DNA of 29,872 nucleotides from an uncultured Oscillospiraceae bacterium (GCA_905192745.1 CAJJLZ010000030.1:1-29872); one strand, 5' to 3'; shown: positions 7,618 through 16,339, numbered from the stretch's first letter. Program-made: numbers and translations. Notes: a model not told the origin generated them from the letters alone.

Positions 7618-9525
7618 ATGACGCCTCTGCAAGCTCTGTTTGACTCCCGCGATGAACGCTACCGTTCCCCCTTCGGCGCGCAGCCGGCGGGAAGAACGGT
7701 CTTTTTCCGCATACTTCTTCCCCGGGAATGGGGCTGTACCGGCGCCCGCCTCTGCGTACGGCAGGCGGCCGAGGACGTGGAAAAGGCGGAGGAATTCTCC
7801 CCTGTCCGCTCGTCCATGTTCTGGGCCGGAATGGAGGGGACGGACCGGGAGTGGTGGGACGTGCGGTACACGCCCGCCGTTCCCGCGCTTTACTGGTACT
7901 GGTTCGAGCTGGACACGGCGCGGGGGCCGCGGACGCTTGGCCGCCTTCCCGACGGGACGGCGGAGCCGGCGGACGGGGACGCGCCCCGCTGGCAGCTGAC
8001 CGTCTACGACCCGGCCTTTGTCACGCCGGACTGGCTGGCCGGCGGCATTCTCTATCAGGTGTTCCCCGACCGCTTCGCCCGTTCCGGCGAACCGAAGGCA
8101 GGGGTGCCGTCCGGCCGCGTGCTGCGGGAGGATTGGGGCGGCCATCCGGTCTGGAAGCCGGATGAGCAGGGCGTGATACGAAACAACGATTATTTCGGCG
8201 GCGATTTCCGGGGGCTGGAAAGCCGGCTGGACCGGCTGAAGGAGCTGGGCGTTACCTGCCTGTACCTCAACCCGGTTTTTGAGGCGCATTCCAATCACCG
8301 CTACGATACGGCCGATTATACCCGCGTGGATCCGCTGCTCGGGACGGAGGAGGATTTCCGTTCCCTGCTCCGGACGGCGGCCCAGCTTGGCATCCGCGTA
8401 CTGCTGGACGGGGTGTTCAGCCACACCGGCGCGGACAGCGTTTATTTTAACCGGGAGGGCCGGTATCCCGGACCGGGGGCGTACCAGTCCCCCTATTCGC
8501 CTTATTATTCCTGGTATCGTTTTGAACGCTGGCCGGAGGAATACGACGCGTGGTGGGGTTTTCCCACCCTGCCGGAAGTGAACGAAAACGACGCGGGCTT
8601 CCGGGACTATATCCTCGGCAAGGACGGCGTGGCGCGGAGCCGCCTGCGGCAGGGCGCGGCCGGCTGGCGGCTGGATGTGGCGGACGAACTGCCGGATGAA
8701 TTTCTGGACGGGCTGCGCCGGGCCGTAAAGGCCGAAAATCCCGACGCACTTCTTCTCGGCGAGGTGTGGGAGGACGCGAGCAGCAAGGTGAGCTACGGCC
8801 GCCGCCGCCGGTATCTGCTGGGCGGACAGCTGGACAGCGTGATGAATTACCCCTTCCGCACCGCCATCCTCGATTTCCTGCGGGGCGGAAAACCGGCGGC
8901 GTTTTTCCACCGGATTCTGGATATTGTGGAAAACTATCCTCCTCAGGTACTCCGGCTGCTGATGAACCACATCGGCACCCACGACACCGAACGGGCGATC
9001 ACCCTGCTGGCGGGGGAACCCTCGGCGGGACGCGGCCGGGACTGGCAGGCGGCGCAGACGCTTTCTCCCGAGCAGCGGGAGCGGGGTCTGAAGCGGATGC
9101 GGCTGGCGTCCGCGCTGCAATATACCCTGCCCGGCGTTCCCTGCGTGTACTACGGGGACGAGGCGGGACTGGAGGGCTACCGCGATCCCTTTAACCGGGG
9201 CTGCTATCCGTGGGGACGGGAGGACGAGGGGCTGCTGCACTGGTACCGCCGTCTCGGACAGCTTCGCCGGGCCTGTGCGGCACTGCGGGAGGGCGGCTTC
9301 CGCCCGCTGGATTCCGCGCCCGGCGCGCTCTGCTATGAACGGCGGGACGGCGATTCCCTCCTGCTGTGCGGGGTGAACGCCGGGGAGGAGGACGCGTCCC
9401 TGTCTCTGCCGGAGGCGTGGCGGGACGGGACAGTCAGTCTGGGGGACGGCCGGATCGAGGGAAGCGTCCTTCGCCTGCCGCCGCTTGGCTGCGCTCTTGC
9501 GACGATGGAAACGGGGAAGCTATAA
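7618..9525 (+). CDS. GH13 maltogenic amylase / neopullulanase / cyclomaltodextrinase-type alpha-glycosidase
   Basis: This 635-residue enzyme has an N-terminal beta-sandwich region of about 120 residues resembling CBM34, then a GH13 TIM barrel. The catalytic triad is visible: nucleophile D353 (GWRLDVADELP), acid/base E382 (LLGEVWED) and transition-state stabiliser D456 (GTHDTER). YQVFPDRF near the barrel start and LNPVFEAHSNHRYDT are typical of the neopullulanase/cyclomaltodextrinase subgroup. There is no signal peptide, so it likely cleaves imported maltodextrins, cyclodextrins or pullulan fragments in the cytoplasm. ATG 7618 follows AAAGGAG (7603-7609) by eight bases. A GTG lies one codon upstream, and a longer open frame from 7543 lacks a ribosome site. 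It is followed closely by a serine hydrolase gene. Confidence 0.93.
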   Translation: MTPLQALFDSRDERYRSPFGAQPAGRTVFFRILLPREWGCTGARLCVRQAAEDVEKAEEFSPVRSSMFWAGMEGTDREWWDVRYTPAVPALYWYWFELDTARGPRTLGRLPDGTAEPADGDAPRWQLTVYDPAFVTPDWLAGGILYQVFPDRFARSGEPKAGVPSGRVLREDWGGHPVWKPDEQGVIRNNDYFGGDFRGLESRLDRLKELGVTCLYLNPVFEAHSNHRYDTADYTRVDPLLGTEEDFRSLLRTAAQLGIRVLLDGVFSHTGADSVYFNREGRYPGPGAYQSPYSPYYSWYRFERWPEEYDAWWGFPTLPEVNENDAGFRDYILGKDGVARSRLRQGAAGWRLDVADELPDEFLDGLRRAVKAENPDALLLGEVWEDASSKVSYGRRRRYLLGGQLDSVMNYPFRTAILDFLRGGKPAAFFHRILDIVENYPPQVLRLLMNHIGTHDTERAITLLAGEPSAGRGRDWQAAQTLSPEQRERGLKRMRLASALQYTLPGVPCVYYGDEAGLEGYRDPFNRGCYPWGREDEGLLHWYRRLGQLRRACAALREGGFRPLDSAPGALCYERRDGDSLLLCGVNAGEEDASLSLPEAWRDGTVSLGDGRIEGSVLRLPPLGCALATMETGKL

Positions 9526-9570
9526 AACCAACGGCGAAATCATTTCGATATCATAAGGGAGGAAACAATC

Positions 9571-10461
9571 ATGGTGGAAGCTCTCAAACGGGAAATGGGA
9601 CAGCCGGATACCCATGTGTTCCGGTTCGTCTATGTGAAGGGCGGCGAGAACGGGGAATGGACTGAACACGAGTTTCAGCCGATGTTCCAGCGGCTGGACT
9701 GCTTTTCGGTGACCAAAAGCTTCACCGCCACCGCGATCGGCATCGCACAGGACGAAGGATATCTGTCGGTGGACGACCCGATCTCCCGTTTTTTTGAGGA
9801 GGAATGGCCGGCGGACGCGGACGAAAAGCTCGCCCGGGTGAAGGTCCGCCACCTGCTCACCCACACCATGGGATTGGCGGAGGGCTTTCTCTTCGATCAT
9901 CAGCGGTATGTGTCGCCGGAGCGGGACTGGCTGCGTCAGGCGCTGGCCGCCCCCCTGCCTTATGAACCGGGGACCCGATTTGTCTACAGCAATTCCACCA
10001 TCTATCTGCTGTCCCGGATCATCCGGAAGGCGACCGGGCAGCGAACGGAGGAATACCTTCAGGAAAAGCTGATGAATCCCCTCGGCGTTGGAGAGATCGC
10101 CTGGGAGCATGACCCGGACGGAGAGACCTTCGGCGCGGCCGGACTGTTTATGTCCGCCCGGGACATGGCAAAGCTGGGACTGCTTTACCTCGGCGGCGGG
10201 GTATACGGGGGAAAACGCATTCTGTCGGCCGACTGGGTGCGGGAGGCGACCCGCCCCCAGATCACCGAGACCGGCGGGGAATATTACGGCTACGGCTTCT
10301 GGCTGTATCCGGGGATCGGCTTCGCCGCCACCGGCGCGTACAGTCAGGTCATCCTCGCCATGCCGGAGGACAACGCCGTCCTCGCCGCCCACGCATACAA
10401 CACGGAAGGCTTCGATTACCCGGAAATGATCCGGCGGATCAAAGCGTCCGGAATCCGCTGA
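9571..10461 (+). CDS. Serine hydrolase, class C beta-lactamase / penicillin-binding protein fold
   Basis: The protein has 296 residues with the SxxK motif at S46-K49 (SVTK) and the YxN motif at Y139-N141 (YSN). RHLLTHTMGL lies between them, all characteristic of the beta-lactamase-related PF00144 family. The third motif near the C-terminus is weakly conserved (ATGAYSQ). There is no signal peptide, so a cytoplasmic esterase, amidase or peptidase role is more likely than a true beta-lactamase or a wall enzyme. ATG 9571 follows GGGAGG by about seven bases. It lies 45 bp after the GH13 gene with no terminator between them, so the two probably share a transcript. The substrate is unknown. Confidence 0.88.
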   Translation: MVEALKREMGQPDTHVFRFVYVKGGENGEWTEHEFQPMFQRLDCFSVTKSFTATAIGIAQDEGYLSVDDPISRFFEEEWPADADEKLARVKVRHLLTHTMGLAEGFLFDHQRYVSPERDWLRQALAAPLPYEPGTRFVYSNSTIYLLSRIIRKATGQRTEEYLQEKLMNPLGVGEIAWEHDPDGETFGAAGLFMSARDMAKLGLLYLGGGVYGGKRILSADWVREATRPQITETGGEYYGYGFWLYPGIGFAATGAYSQVILAMPEDNAVLAAHAYNTEGFDYPEMIRRIKASGIR

Positions 10462-10610
10462 GACGAAAAGCCGGGCGGGTAATCTGGATGTTCCCGCCGG
10501 CGCTCGTACCGGGGATCGGCCGCATCGGCATCCACCTTCCGCTTATTCGGACGGCTTGGGGCGCTGCCGCAAAATTCACAGGCTTTACACCGAAAAACGA
10601 CAAACAGGCG

Positions 10611-10619
10611 TGATAAAAT
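10611..10619 (+). promoter_or_regulatory. Possible extended -10 promoter for the ABC transporter gene
   Basis: TGA-TAAAAT is an extended -10 with transcript start expected near 10626. The TTTACA at 10584-10589 looks like a -35 but is 24 bp away, too far, so the promoter would depend on the TGn extension. Confidence 0.4.
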
Positions 10620-10651
10620 AGACGTTGCCTGTGTGGGAGGAACCGTATTCG

Positions 10652-12466
10652 ATGAATCGACCGGCTGAGAGAAAAAACGGAAGAACCGGCGGAAAGCGGG
10701 AAAAAACACCGACGGAACGGTCGCTGCTGCGGCCGTTTATTCGCTATTATCAGCCTCACTGGAAGCTGTTCGCTCTTGATATGCTCTGCGCGCTGATGAT
10801 TGCCGCGGTGGATCTGCTTTTCCCCATGGTTTCCCGGTACGCCATGCAGCATATGCTGCCGGAAAACGCCTACGCCGCCTTTTTCGGGGTGATGGCGGCC
10901 CTGCTGCTGGCTTATGTGCTGCGGGCGGGCTTCCAGTATTTCGTCGGGTACTGGGGACACCTTCTCGGCGTATATATGGAGGTGGACATGCGGCGGGATT
11001 TGTTCTGCCATCTGCAGAAGCTCTCCTTCCGCTTTTACGATAAAAACCGCACCGGCAGTTTGATGTCCCGGGTGGTGAACGACCTGTTCGAGGTAGTGGA
11101 GCTGGCCCATCACGGGCCGGAGAATCTGTTCATCTCGCTGGTCACCCTGATCGGCGCGCTGATTATGCTGGCGACGATTCAGTGGAAGCTGGCGCTGGTG
11201 GTCTTTGTTCTGGTGCCGCTGATCGTCGCGTTCACCGTTTTCCGCCGGAAGCGGATGTCCGCCGCCTCCGCCCGGGTAAAGGAACGCACGGCGGGGATCA
11301 ACGCGGACATCGAATCCAGCATTTCAGGGGCGCGCACCGCCAAAGCGTTCACCAACGAGCTGTATGAAATTGAGCGATTCGAGAAGGGAAACGTCCAATA
11401 CCGCGGCGCAAAACGGGAATTTTACCGGCAGATGGGCATTTTTCAGGCCGGGATGGATTTCCTGACCAGCATCATGAACGTGGCGGTGATCGCCTTCGGC
11501 GGGGTGCTGATTATGGGCGGCTCTCTCGATTATATCGACCTGATTACCTTTACCCTGTACGTCGGCGCCTTTTTGCAGCCGATCCGGCGGCTGTCCTCCT
11601 TTGTGGAGCAGTACACCACCGGCATGGCTGGCTTCCGCCGGTTTCAGGATCTGATGGCGGTGGAACCGGAGATCGCGGACGCGCCGGGCGCGAAGCCCCT
11701 CACCGATGTAAAGGGGGAGATTGCGTTCCGGAACGTAACCTTTTCCTATGACGACGACGTGCGGGTGCTGAGCAGCGTCAATCTCCGCGTCCGCGCGGGG
11801 GAAACGCTGGCGCTGGTCGGCCCCTCCGGCGGAGGGAAAAGCACCCTCTGCCATCTCATCCCCCGGTTTTACGAGCCCACCGCCGGTTCCATCACCATCG
11901 ACGGACGGGATATCCGGGACGTGACCCTCGCCTCCCTGCGGGGGAACATCGGCATCGTCCAGCAGGACGTGTTCCTCTTTGCGGGGACGATCATGGAAAA
12001 CATCCGCTACGGGCGGGTGGACGCCTCCGACGAGGAGGTGGTGGAGGCCGCGAAGCGCGCCGAAATCCACGAGGATATTCTCGCCATGCCGGACGGCTAT
12101 CAGACCTATGTGGGCGAGCGGGGAATGATGCTTTCCGGCGGGCAGAAGCAGCGGGTGAGCATCGCCCGCATTTTTCTGAAGAACCCGCCCGTCCTGATTC
12201 TGGACGAGGCGACCTCCGCGCTGGACACCGTGACCGAAGCTCACATCCAGGCGGCGTTCGACAAGCTGGCCAGGGGCCGCACCACGCTGGTGATCGCCCA
12301 CCGGCTTTCCACCGTCCGCGGAGCGGACGAGATCGCCTATATTGACGGAGAGGGCATCCGCGAAATGGGAACCCACGAGGAATTGTTGGCGAAGGACGGC
12401 GAATACGCGGCGCTCTGCAAGGCGCAGTTCGCCGCCGGACAGCCACTGCCGATTACAGGAGAGTGA
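10652..12466 (+). CDS. ABC transporter, fused permease and ATP-binding half-transporter
   Basis: The 604-residue protein joins an N-terminal six-helix ABC exporter domain (about residues 30-330) to a nucleotide-binding domain. Visible motifs are Walker A GPSGGGKS (390-397), signature LSGGQ (494-498), Walker B LILDEA with D518-E519, and the switch histidine H550 (IAHRLS). This is the type IV exporter architecture (MsbA/LmrA-like), working as a dimer in the membrane. A single half-transporter gene suggests a homodimer. The cargo could be a lipid, drug or peptide and is not defined. ATG 10652 has GGGAGG 11 bases upstream. A TTG 27 bases earlier is less likely because it would place that site inside the coding region. 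The next gene starts four bases after its stop. Confidence 0.93.
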   Translation: MNRPAERKNGRTGGKREKTPTERSLLRPFIRYYQPHWKLFALDMLCALMIAAVDLLFPMVSRYAMQHMLPENAYAAFFGVMAALLLAYVLRAGFQYFVGYWGHLLGVYMEVDMRRDLFCHLQKLSFRFYDKNRTGSLMSRVVNDLFEVVELAHHGPENLFISLVTLIGALIMLATIQWKLALVVFVLVPLIVAFTVFRRKRMSAASARVKERTAGINADIESSISGARTAKAFTNELYEIERFEKGNVQYRGAKREFYRQMGIFQAGMDFLTSIMNVAVIAFGGVLIMGGSLDYIDLITFTLYVGAFLQPIRRLSSFVEQYTTGMAGFRRFQDLMAVEPEIADAPGAKPLTDVKGEIAFRNVTFSYDDDVRVLSSVNLRVRAGETLALVGPSGGGKSTLCHLIPRFYEPTAGSITIDGRDIRDVTLASLRGNIGIVQQDVFLFAGTIMENIRYGRVDASDEEVVEAAKRAEIHEDILAMPDGYQTYVGERGMMLSGGQKQRVSIARIFLKNPPVLILDEATSALDTVTEAHIQAAFDKLARGRTTLVIAHRLSTVRGADEIAYIDGEGIREMGTHEELLAKDGEYAALCKAQFAAGQPLPITGE

Positions 12467-12470
12467 TTGC

Positions 12471-13079
12471 TTGAAAACCCGCATCCACCGCGACTTGGCG
12501 GAGCGCATCCGGGAGGGCTGCGAAGGCCGTCTGAATATCCGCATCCGTCCCCGCTGGTTCGCGGCGGGGAACATTTATCCCGACTGTACCCATCAGCGGG
12601 TGCTGCATATGCACCGGGTGGACGCCGCCGGAAAGATGGTGGAACGGATGATTCGCCGCTTCTGCCGCAGCAGCGTTGCCGGGGGCCGGAGCCTGTCCCG
12701 CTGGCGTTCCCTGCGGCTGGGGATTATCATGCATTACGTCTGCGACTTTTCCTGCTATGTTCATACCCCTGCGTTCAGCGGCACACTGCGGGAGCACCGG
12801 GCGTACGAGGAGGCGCAGGGCTCCCTTCCCGCCGCTCCGCAGAAACGGGATCCGTTCACCCTGTACGGCGCGTCGGATGCGGCGGAGGCTTACGCCCTGC
12901 TGACCGAAGCCCTTTCCCGGCGGGAAAATTTTACCCCGGCGGAAGATCTGGACTACGCTCTCACCGCCGGAACGGAGCTGGCCGCAGCCATGCTGCGGCT
13001 GTGTATGGACGAGTCCACGCCTCTTCCCCGACGGTACCGCCTGCCCCTTCTCCGCCGCTGGGTTCCCCACGGCGCATAA
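12471..13079 (+). CDS. Zinc-dependent phospholipase C-like protein
   Basis: The 202-residue protein resembles the PF00882 zinc-dependent phospholipase C family. Its central segment reads HYVCDF, then VHTP, then REHRAYE, giving the spaced His/Asp/Glu ligands expected for that helical fold. It is shorter than secreted clostridial alpha-toxin and has neither a signal peptide nor a C-terminal C2 domain. An intracellular metallohydrolase acting on phospholipid or another phosphoester is therefore a better guess than a toxin. The start is TTG 12471, chosen because AGGAGAG (12457-12463) lies seven bases upstream, while the frame further upstream overlaps the ABC gene. It begins four bases after the ABC stop, so the two are co-translated. 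A strong terminator follows. Confidence 0.78.
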   Translation: MKTRIHRDLAERIREGCEGRLNIRIRPRWFAAGNIYPDCTHQRVLHMHRVDAAGKMVERMIRRFCRSSVAGGRSLSRWRSLRLGIIMHYVCDFSCYVHTPAFSGTLREHRAYEEAQGSLPAAPQKRDPFTLYGASDAAEAYALLTEALSRRENFTPAEDLDYALTAGTELAAAMLRLCMDESTPLPRRYRLPLLRRWVPHGA

Positions 13080-13096
13080 AGCCATCGTTTTCATAA

Positions 13097-13133
13097 AAAG
13101 ACCGGGGAGGTTTCGCGAGCCTCCCCGGTCTTT
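13097..13133. terminator. Strong, probably bidirectional intrinsic terminator
   Basis: A perfect 14-bp stem pairs 13097-13110 with 13120-13133 around a 9-nt loop. A-rich sequence lies on the left and TTT on the right. It lies between the convergent ends of the phospholipase-like gene (+) and the AraC gene (-). Confidence 0.88.
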
Positions 13134-13195
13134 CATTGTCACGGCGTTCCCTCCGCCCGGTGGATAACAGGTACATCCCTCTCGGGTATGCCTTC

Positions 13196-14116
13196 TTACA
13201 GCCACTGTTCCTCCAGAAAACCGCCCTTGGCCGCCTTGCGCTGCCGCACCTTCTGGGCGCGGAACTGACCGGGCGGCATACCTTCCGCCCGGCGGAACAT
13301 CCGGGAAAAATACGCCGCCTGCTTGAAGCCGAAGGTAACCGCGATCTCCTCAATGCTCAAAGAGGTAAACAGCAGCGCTTCCCGCGCCAGCCCCAGCTTA
13401 TACTGCAGGATATACTGGCCGACGGTCATCCCGGTCAGCACCCGGAAATCCTTCAGCAGGGTGGTATGGTTGGTATGATACATCTCGCAGAGAGCTTCCA
13501 CCGTAATGTCCTTGTCATAGTTTGTGTGGATATAATCCAGCACGTTGCGGGCCAGCGGGGTAGCCGTGATATCGTCCCCCATATACCGTGTGTATTCCCG
13601 CTCCGCCAGCTGGAGCAGTTCCAGCAGATTTACCCGCGCGCGGCAGGGCCAATACCCGTCGGTATGCGTATCCAATTCGCTGATCGCCGCTTTCGCCAGC
13701 TCGGCCGCCTTGGACAATGACAGGGCGTCCAGCGGCAGAACGCCGGAATAGGCGTAGTTCCAGTCCAGAAACAGATGAAAGGAGGGATAGCCGTACTGCT
13801 GGCGGAGCAGTTCAAAATCCTCCCTCCGGATATTGTCGATCGTCAGATTAAGGTTGACAAAGCCGGAACCGAAGGAGATGGATTTTGCGCGCAGTCCGCG
13901 GCTGTACAGCCTTTCCACCTTAATTCCGTCGTGCAGGAACAGCAGCGCGCCCGCCTGCAGAAAACAGCGTTCCTGATTCAGCCTCAGGGCAACGCAGCCC
14001 TCCTCGATCAGAATGATCTGCAGGCAGCCCTTCGGCGGGCGGTGCTGAAAGCTCTCCTCCCACTCATAGGACAGCATAACGGTGCAATCATAATAATCCC
14101 GGCTGAGTACGGCCAT
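13196..14116 (-). CDS. AraC-family transcriptional regulator
   Basis: The 306-residue protein has an N-terminal beta-rich (cupin-like) sensing domain to about residue 165. A C-terminal AraC/XylS double helix-turn-helix follows at about residues 198-286, recognisable from ITVEALCEMYHTNHTTLLKDF and SIEEIAVTFGFKQAAYFSRM. The last 20 residues are basic and may be flexible. The start at 14116 has GGAG seven bases upstream, and the open frame beyond it is leader. A good minus-strand promoter at 14328-14356 gives a leader of about 200 nt. It is divergent from the SSS symporter and close to the aryl-CoA ligase/IOR genes, which are its likely targets by position. The ligand is unknown. Confidence 0.92.
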   Translation of the reverse strand: MAVLSRDYYDCTVMLSYEWEESFQHRPPKGCLQIILIEEGCVALRLNQERCFLQAGALLFLHDGIKVERLYSRGLRAKSISFGSGFVNLNLTIDNIRREDFELLRQQYGYPSFHLFLDWNYAYSGVLPLDALSLSKAAELAKAAISELDTHTDGYWPCRARVNLLELLQLAEREYTRYMGDDITATPLARNVLDYIHTNYDKDITVEALCEMYHTNHTTLLKDFRVLTGMTVGQYILQYKLGLAREALLFTSLSIEEIAVTFGFKQAAYFSRMFRRAEGMPPGQFRAQKVRQRKAAKGGFLEEQWL

Positions 14117-14181
14117 CCCTTTTCTCCATCCTTTCACGCGAACGGCGTCCCGTCTGCCCGGTTTCCCCCATACGCTTCTCC

Positions 14182-14202
14182 CCCCCGTTCCCGGGACGGG
14201 GG
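14182..14202 (-). other. Hairpin in the AraC leader
   Basis: CCCCCGT and ACGGGGG pair perfectly around a 7-nt loop. On the plus strand TTTTT follows at 14206-14210, but the likely transcript here is the minus-strand araC leader, where no T-run follows. Its role is unclear. It may stabilise the leader or end an antisense transcript. Confidence 0.4.
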
Positions 14203-14327
14203 CCCTTTTTCCGGCAATTCCAGCGTTCGGAGAACGCCGTTTTCCGGACGGCATCGGAACGACAGATTGAAGATCGTACAAAACAGTTCCCCTCCGCCGA
14301 CGATGGGAAACCGGCGCTGTTTCTTTC

Positions 14328-14356
14328 ATTATAGCCCCGCTTTCGCGGGGATTCAA
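14328..14356 (-). promoter_or_regulatory. Sigma-A-like promoter of the AraC gene, with a palindrome in its spacer
   Basis: On the minus strand TTGAAT (14356-14351) and TATAAT (14333-14328) are exactly 17 bp apart. The spacer is almost filled by the inverted repeat CCCCGC-GAAA-GCGGGG (14335-14350). A protein bound there would sit between the two elements, so autoregulation is plausible. Confidence 0.75.
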
Positions 14357-14511
14357 CCGATTACGACAATCTTTCTTCCGAAATTCGCCGGGAATTTTTT
14401 GTGAGATGTGCAATTTGTCCCCCTGTTCCGCCCGTCCTTCGGGACACCGCTTTTTACTCCGTCCGTTGGGAGGCCCTTTTTGCCGTCTGTGTTGCCTGTG
14501 GAAAATAATTC

Positions 14512-14540
14512 TTGCTTTTTTCTTTGAGTTCCTGTAAGAT
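14512..14540 (+). promoter_or_regulatory. Sigma-A-like promoter for the SSS symporter
   Basis: TTGCTT (14512-14517) and TAAGAT (14535-14540) are 17 bp apart. The transcript should start near 14547, just before the perfect dyad at 14555-14581. The 490-bp gap 14117-14606 otherwise holds only the AraC leader and promoter. Confidence 0.65.
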
Positions 14541-14554
14541 GAGAGCAGCGTATC

Positions 14555-14581
14555 CGCTTTAAACCGCTGCGGTTTAAAGCG
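14555..14581. promoter_or_regulatory. Perfect 12-bp inverted repeat in the symporter leader
   Basis: CGCTTTAAACCG and CGGTTTAAAGCG flank CTG. The dyad lies at about +8 to +35 relative to the predicted transcript start and ends 11 bp before the GAGGAGGA ribosome site. It may be a protein operator or an mRNA hairpin. No T-run follows, so it is not a terminator. Related TAAAGC repeats occur at the first paaK promoter. Confidence 0.7.
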
Positions 14582-14606
14582 ATAAAGCAAACGAGGAGGA
14601 ATCCCC

Positions 14607-16181
14607 ATGCCAAAAGAAACCGTTATCTGGCTGACGATCGGCATTTACATCGTTTTCATGCTGGTGATCGGGCTGATCAGCGCACGCAGCTCCAAAAGCA
14701 TCACCGATTTCACTGTCGGCGGGCGGAACGCCGGCGCCTGGGTCTCGGCTCTGTCCTACGGTACCGCGTATTTTTCCGCCGTCATGTTCATCGGTTATGC
14801 CGGTTCCACCGGCTGGAAATACGGCCTGTGGGGTATTCTGCCCGGCATTGGGAACGCCATTTTCGGTTCTCTTTTCGCCTGGCTGGTGCTTGCCCGCCGG
14901 ACGCGGGAAACCACCCGGCGGCATAAAATCAAATCCATGCCTCAGTTCTTCGCCAAACGGTTTGAAAGCACGGCGATGAAGCGGTTCGCCGTGGCGGTGA
15001 TCTTTGTTTTCCTGCTGCCCTATTCCGCTTCGGTGTACAAGGGGCTGACCAGTGTGTGTGCGGTTCTGCTCGGAATCGACGAACGTGTCTGCATGGTGGT
15101 GATTGCGATTGCGGCGGCCCTGATCGTCATTCTCGGCGGCTATGTCGCCACCCTGAAGGCGGATTTTGTCCAGGGGATTATCATGCTGTTCGGGGTGTCC
15201 GCCCTGATTATAGCCATCGTCCGCTGCCGGCAGGTGGGCGGCCTGCAGGCCGGACTGCAGGCCATCGCGGCCAAAACCGCCGAACTGAACCTCGGGGCAA
15301 AGGACCACCTCGGCCTGTGGGCGACGGTGCTGATGACCTCCTTCGGCACCTGGGGCCTCCCCCAGATGATTCACAAATATTACGGCATCCGGGATGACCA
15401 TGAGGTGCGCCGCGGAACCGTGATTTCCACCTTTTTTGCTCTCATCATCGCCGGGGGCGGCTATTTCATCGGCTCCCTTTCCCGTTTGTTTTTCACCGAG
15501 CTTCCCTCCCCGCCGGCGGGGGGCGCGGGACATCCGGATTATCTCATTCCCAACATGCTGGCGCAGGCCGACCTCCCAACCATCCTGATCGGGGTGGTGC
15601 TGGTGCTGCTGATCTCGGCGTCGGTATCCACCCTTGCCTCCATCACCATCACCGCCTCCTCCACCCTGACGATGGATTTCGTTCAGGACCGGCTCTTCCC
15701 CGGGATGGATAAGCGCCGGGCGGCGCTGGTCACCAAGGGAATCTGCGCGGCCTTTGTGCTGCTGTCCTATCTGATCGCCAACTCCAACACCCCGATTCTC
15801 GACATGATGTCCTATTCCTGGGGAATTCTGTCCGGCAGCTTCCTCGCGCCCTACCTGATCTCCCTGTATTGGAAGGGGATCAACCGGGCGGGCGCCTGGG
15901 CCGGGATGCTGGGCGGCTTCTTCATCGCCCTGCCGCCGGTGGTCTGCAAGCTGTTCCTCCCTTCCGTTTCCCTCCCCTTCTTCGGCGCGGTGAAGGATCT
16001 CGGTCCGCATTTCGCCTGCCTCTCGATGGTCCTTTCGGTGGTGCTCTGCGTCGTGTTCAGCCGGATCGCCGCCGCCGGCAAGTGGAAGAGCGGCGCGCCG
16101 AATCCTGCTTTTTATGAGGAGTCCGCGCCGGCTGAAACGGCAATACCGGCGGAAGCGGCCGTTGAAACGGCGAAGGGCTGA
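14607..16181 (+). CDS. Sodium:solute symporter, SSS family
   Basis: This 524-residue integral membrane protein has about 13 hydrophobic segments and the family layout. The N-terminus is out-facing, the second region reads DFTVGGRNAGAW, and the middle is rich in small residues. ISASVSTLASITITASSTL is the usual Na+-binding segment in the later helices. Members couple sodium entry to uptake of sugars, proline, pantothenate or carboxylates. The solute cannot be assigned from sequence. Its position next to aryl-CoA ligase and IOR genes suggests an aromatic or other monocarboxylate. ATG 14607 follows a strong GAGGAGGA site. The C-terminal 30 residues are hydrophilic and alanine- and glutamate-rich. 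A terminator-like hairpin follows at 16216-16248. Confidence 0.92.
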   Translation: MPKETVIWLTIGIYIVFMLVIGLISARSSKSITDFTVGGRNAGAWVSALSYGTAYFSAVMFIGYAGSTGWKYGLWGILPGIGNAIFGSLFAWLVLARRTRETTRRHKIKSMPQFFAKRFESTAMKRFAVAVIFVFLLPYSASVYKGLTSVCAVLLGIDERVCMVVIAIAAALIVILGGYVATLKADFVQGIIMLFGVSALIIAIVRCRQVGGLQAGLQAIAAKTAELNLGAKDHLGLWATVLMTSFGTWGLPQMIHKYYGIRDDHEVRRGTVISTFFALIIAGGGYFIGSLSRLFFTELPSPPAGGAGHPDYLIPNMLAQADLPTILIGVVLVLLISASVSTLASITITASSTLTMDFVQDRLFPGMDKRRAALVTKGICAAFVLLSYLIANSNTPILDMMSYSWGILSGSFLAPYLISLYWKGINRAGAWAGMLGGFFIALPPVVCKLFLPSVSLPFFGAVKDLGPHFACLSMVLSVVLCVVFSRIAAAGKWKSGAPNPAFYEESAPAETAIPAEAAVETAKG

Positions 16182-16215
16182 TCGTCTTTCAACCGTGTTT
16201 TACTCTTGCGGTCTT

Positions 16216-16248
16216 CCCTCCGGAACCGGGCGAACCGGGTCCGGAGGG
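16216..16248 (+). terminator. Terminator-like hairpin after the symporter gene
   Basis: CCCTCCGGA pairs with TCCGGAGGG (9 bp, extendable), and a small CCGG-CCGG pair lies inside the loop. The downstream tract CTTCCTTTAT is only moderately T-rich, so termination may be partial. Confidence 0.6.
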
Positions 16249-16339
16249 CTTCCTTTATCCGGGAAAATCCGCTTTCCCAGCCATTCCCGGCCCCAGAGGG
16301 AAAAATATTGACGCCAAAACCAACGGATACCCTTTACTT

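Noticed and set aside
10470..10501. Intrinsic terminator after the serine hydrolase
   Set aside because: A GC-rich stem with one bulge can form, but no T-run follows, so it is not a convincing terminator.
12471..13079. Secreted clostridial alpha-toxin
   Set aside because: The protein lacks a signal peptide and the C-terminal C2/PLAT domain, so only the core zinc-dependent fold is supported.
14182..14210. Plus-strand terminator before the symporter
   Set aside because: The hairpin and TTTTT are present, but there is no obvious plus-strand transcript to end here. The region is the minus-strand AraC leader.
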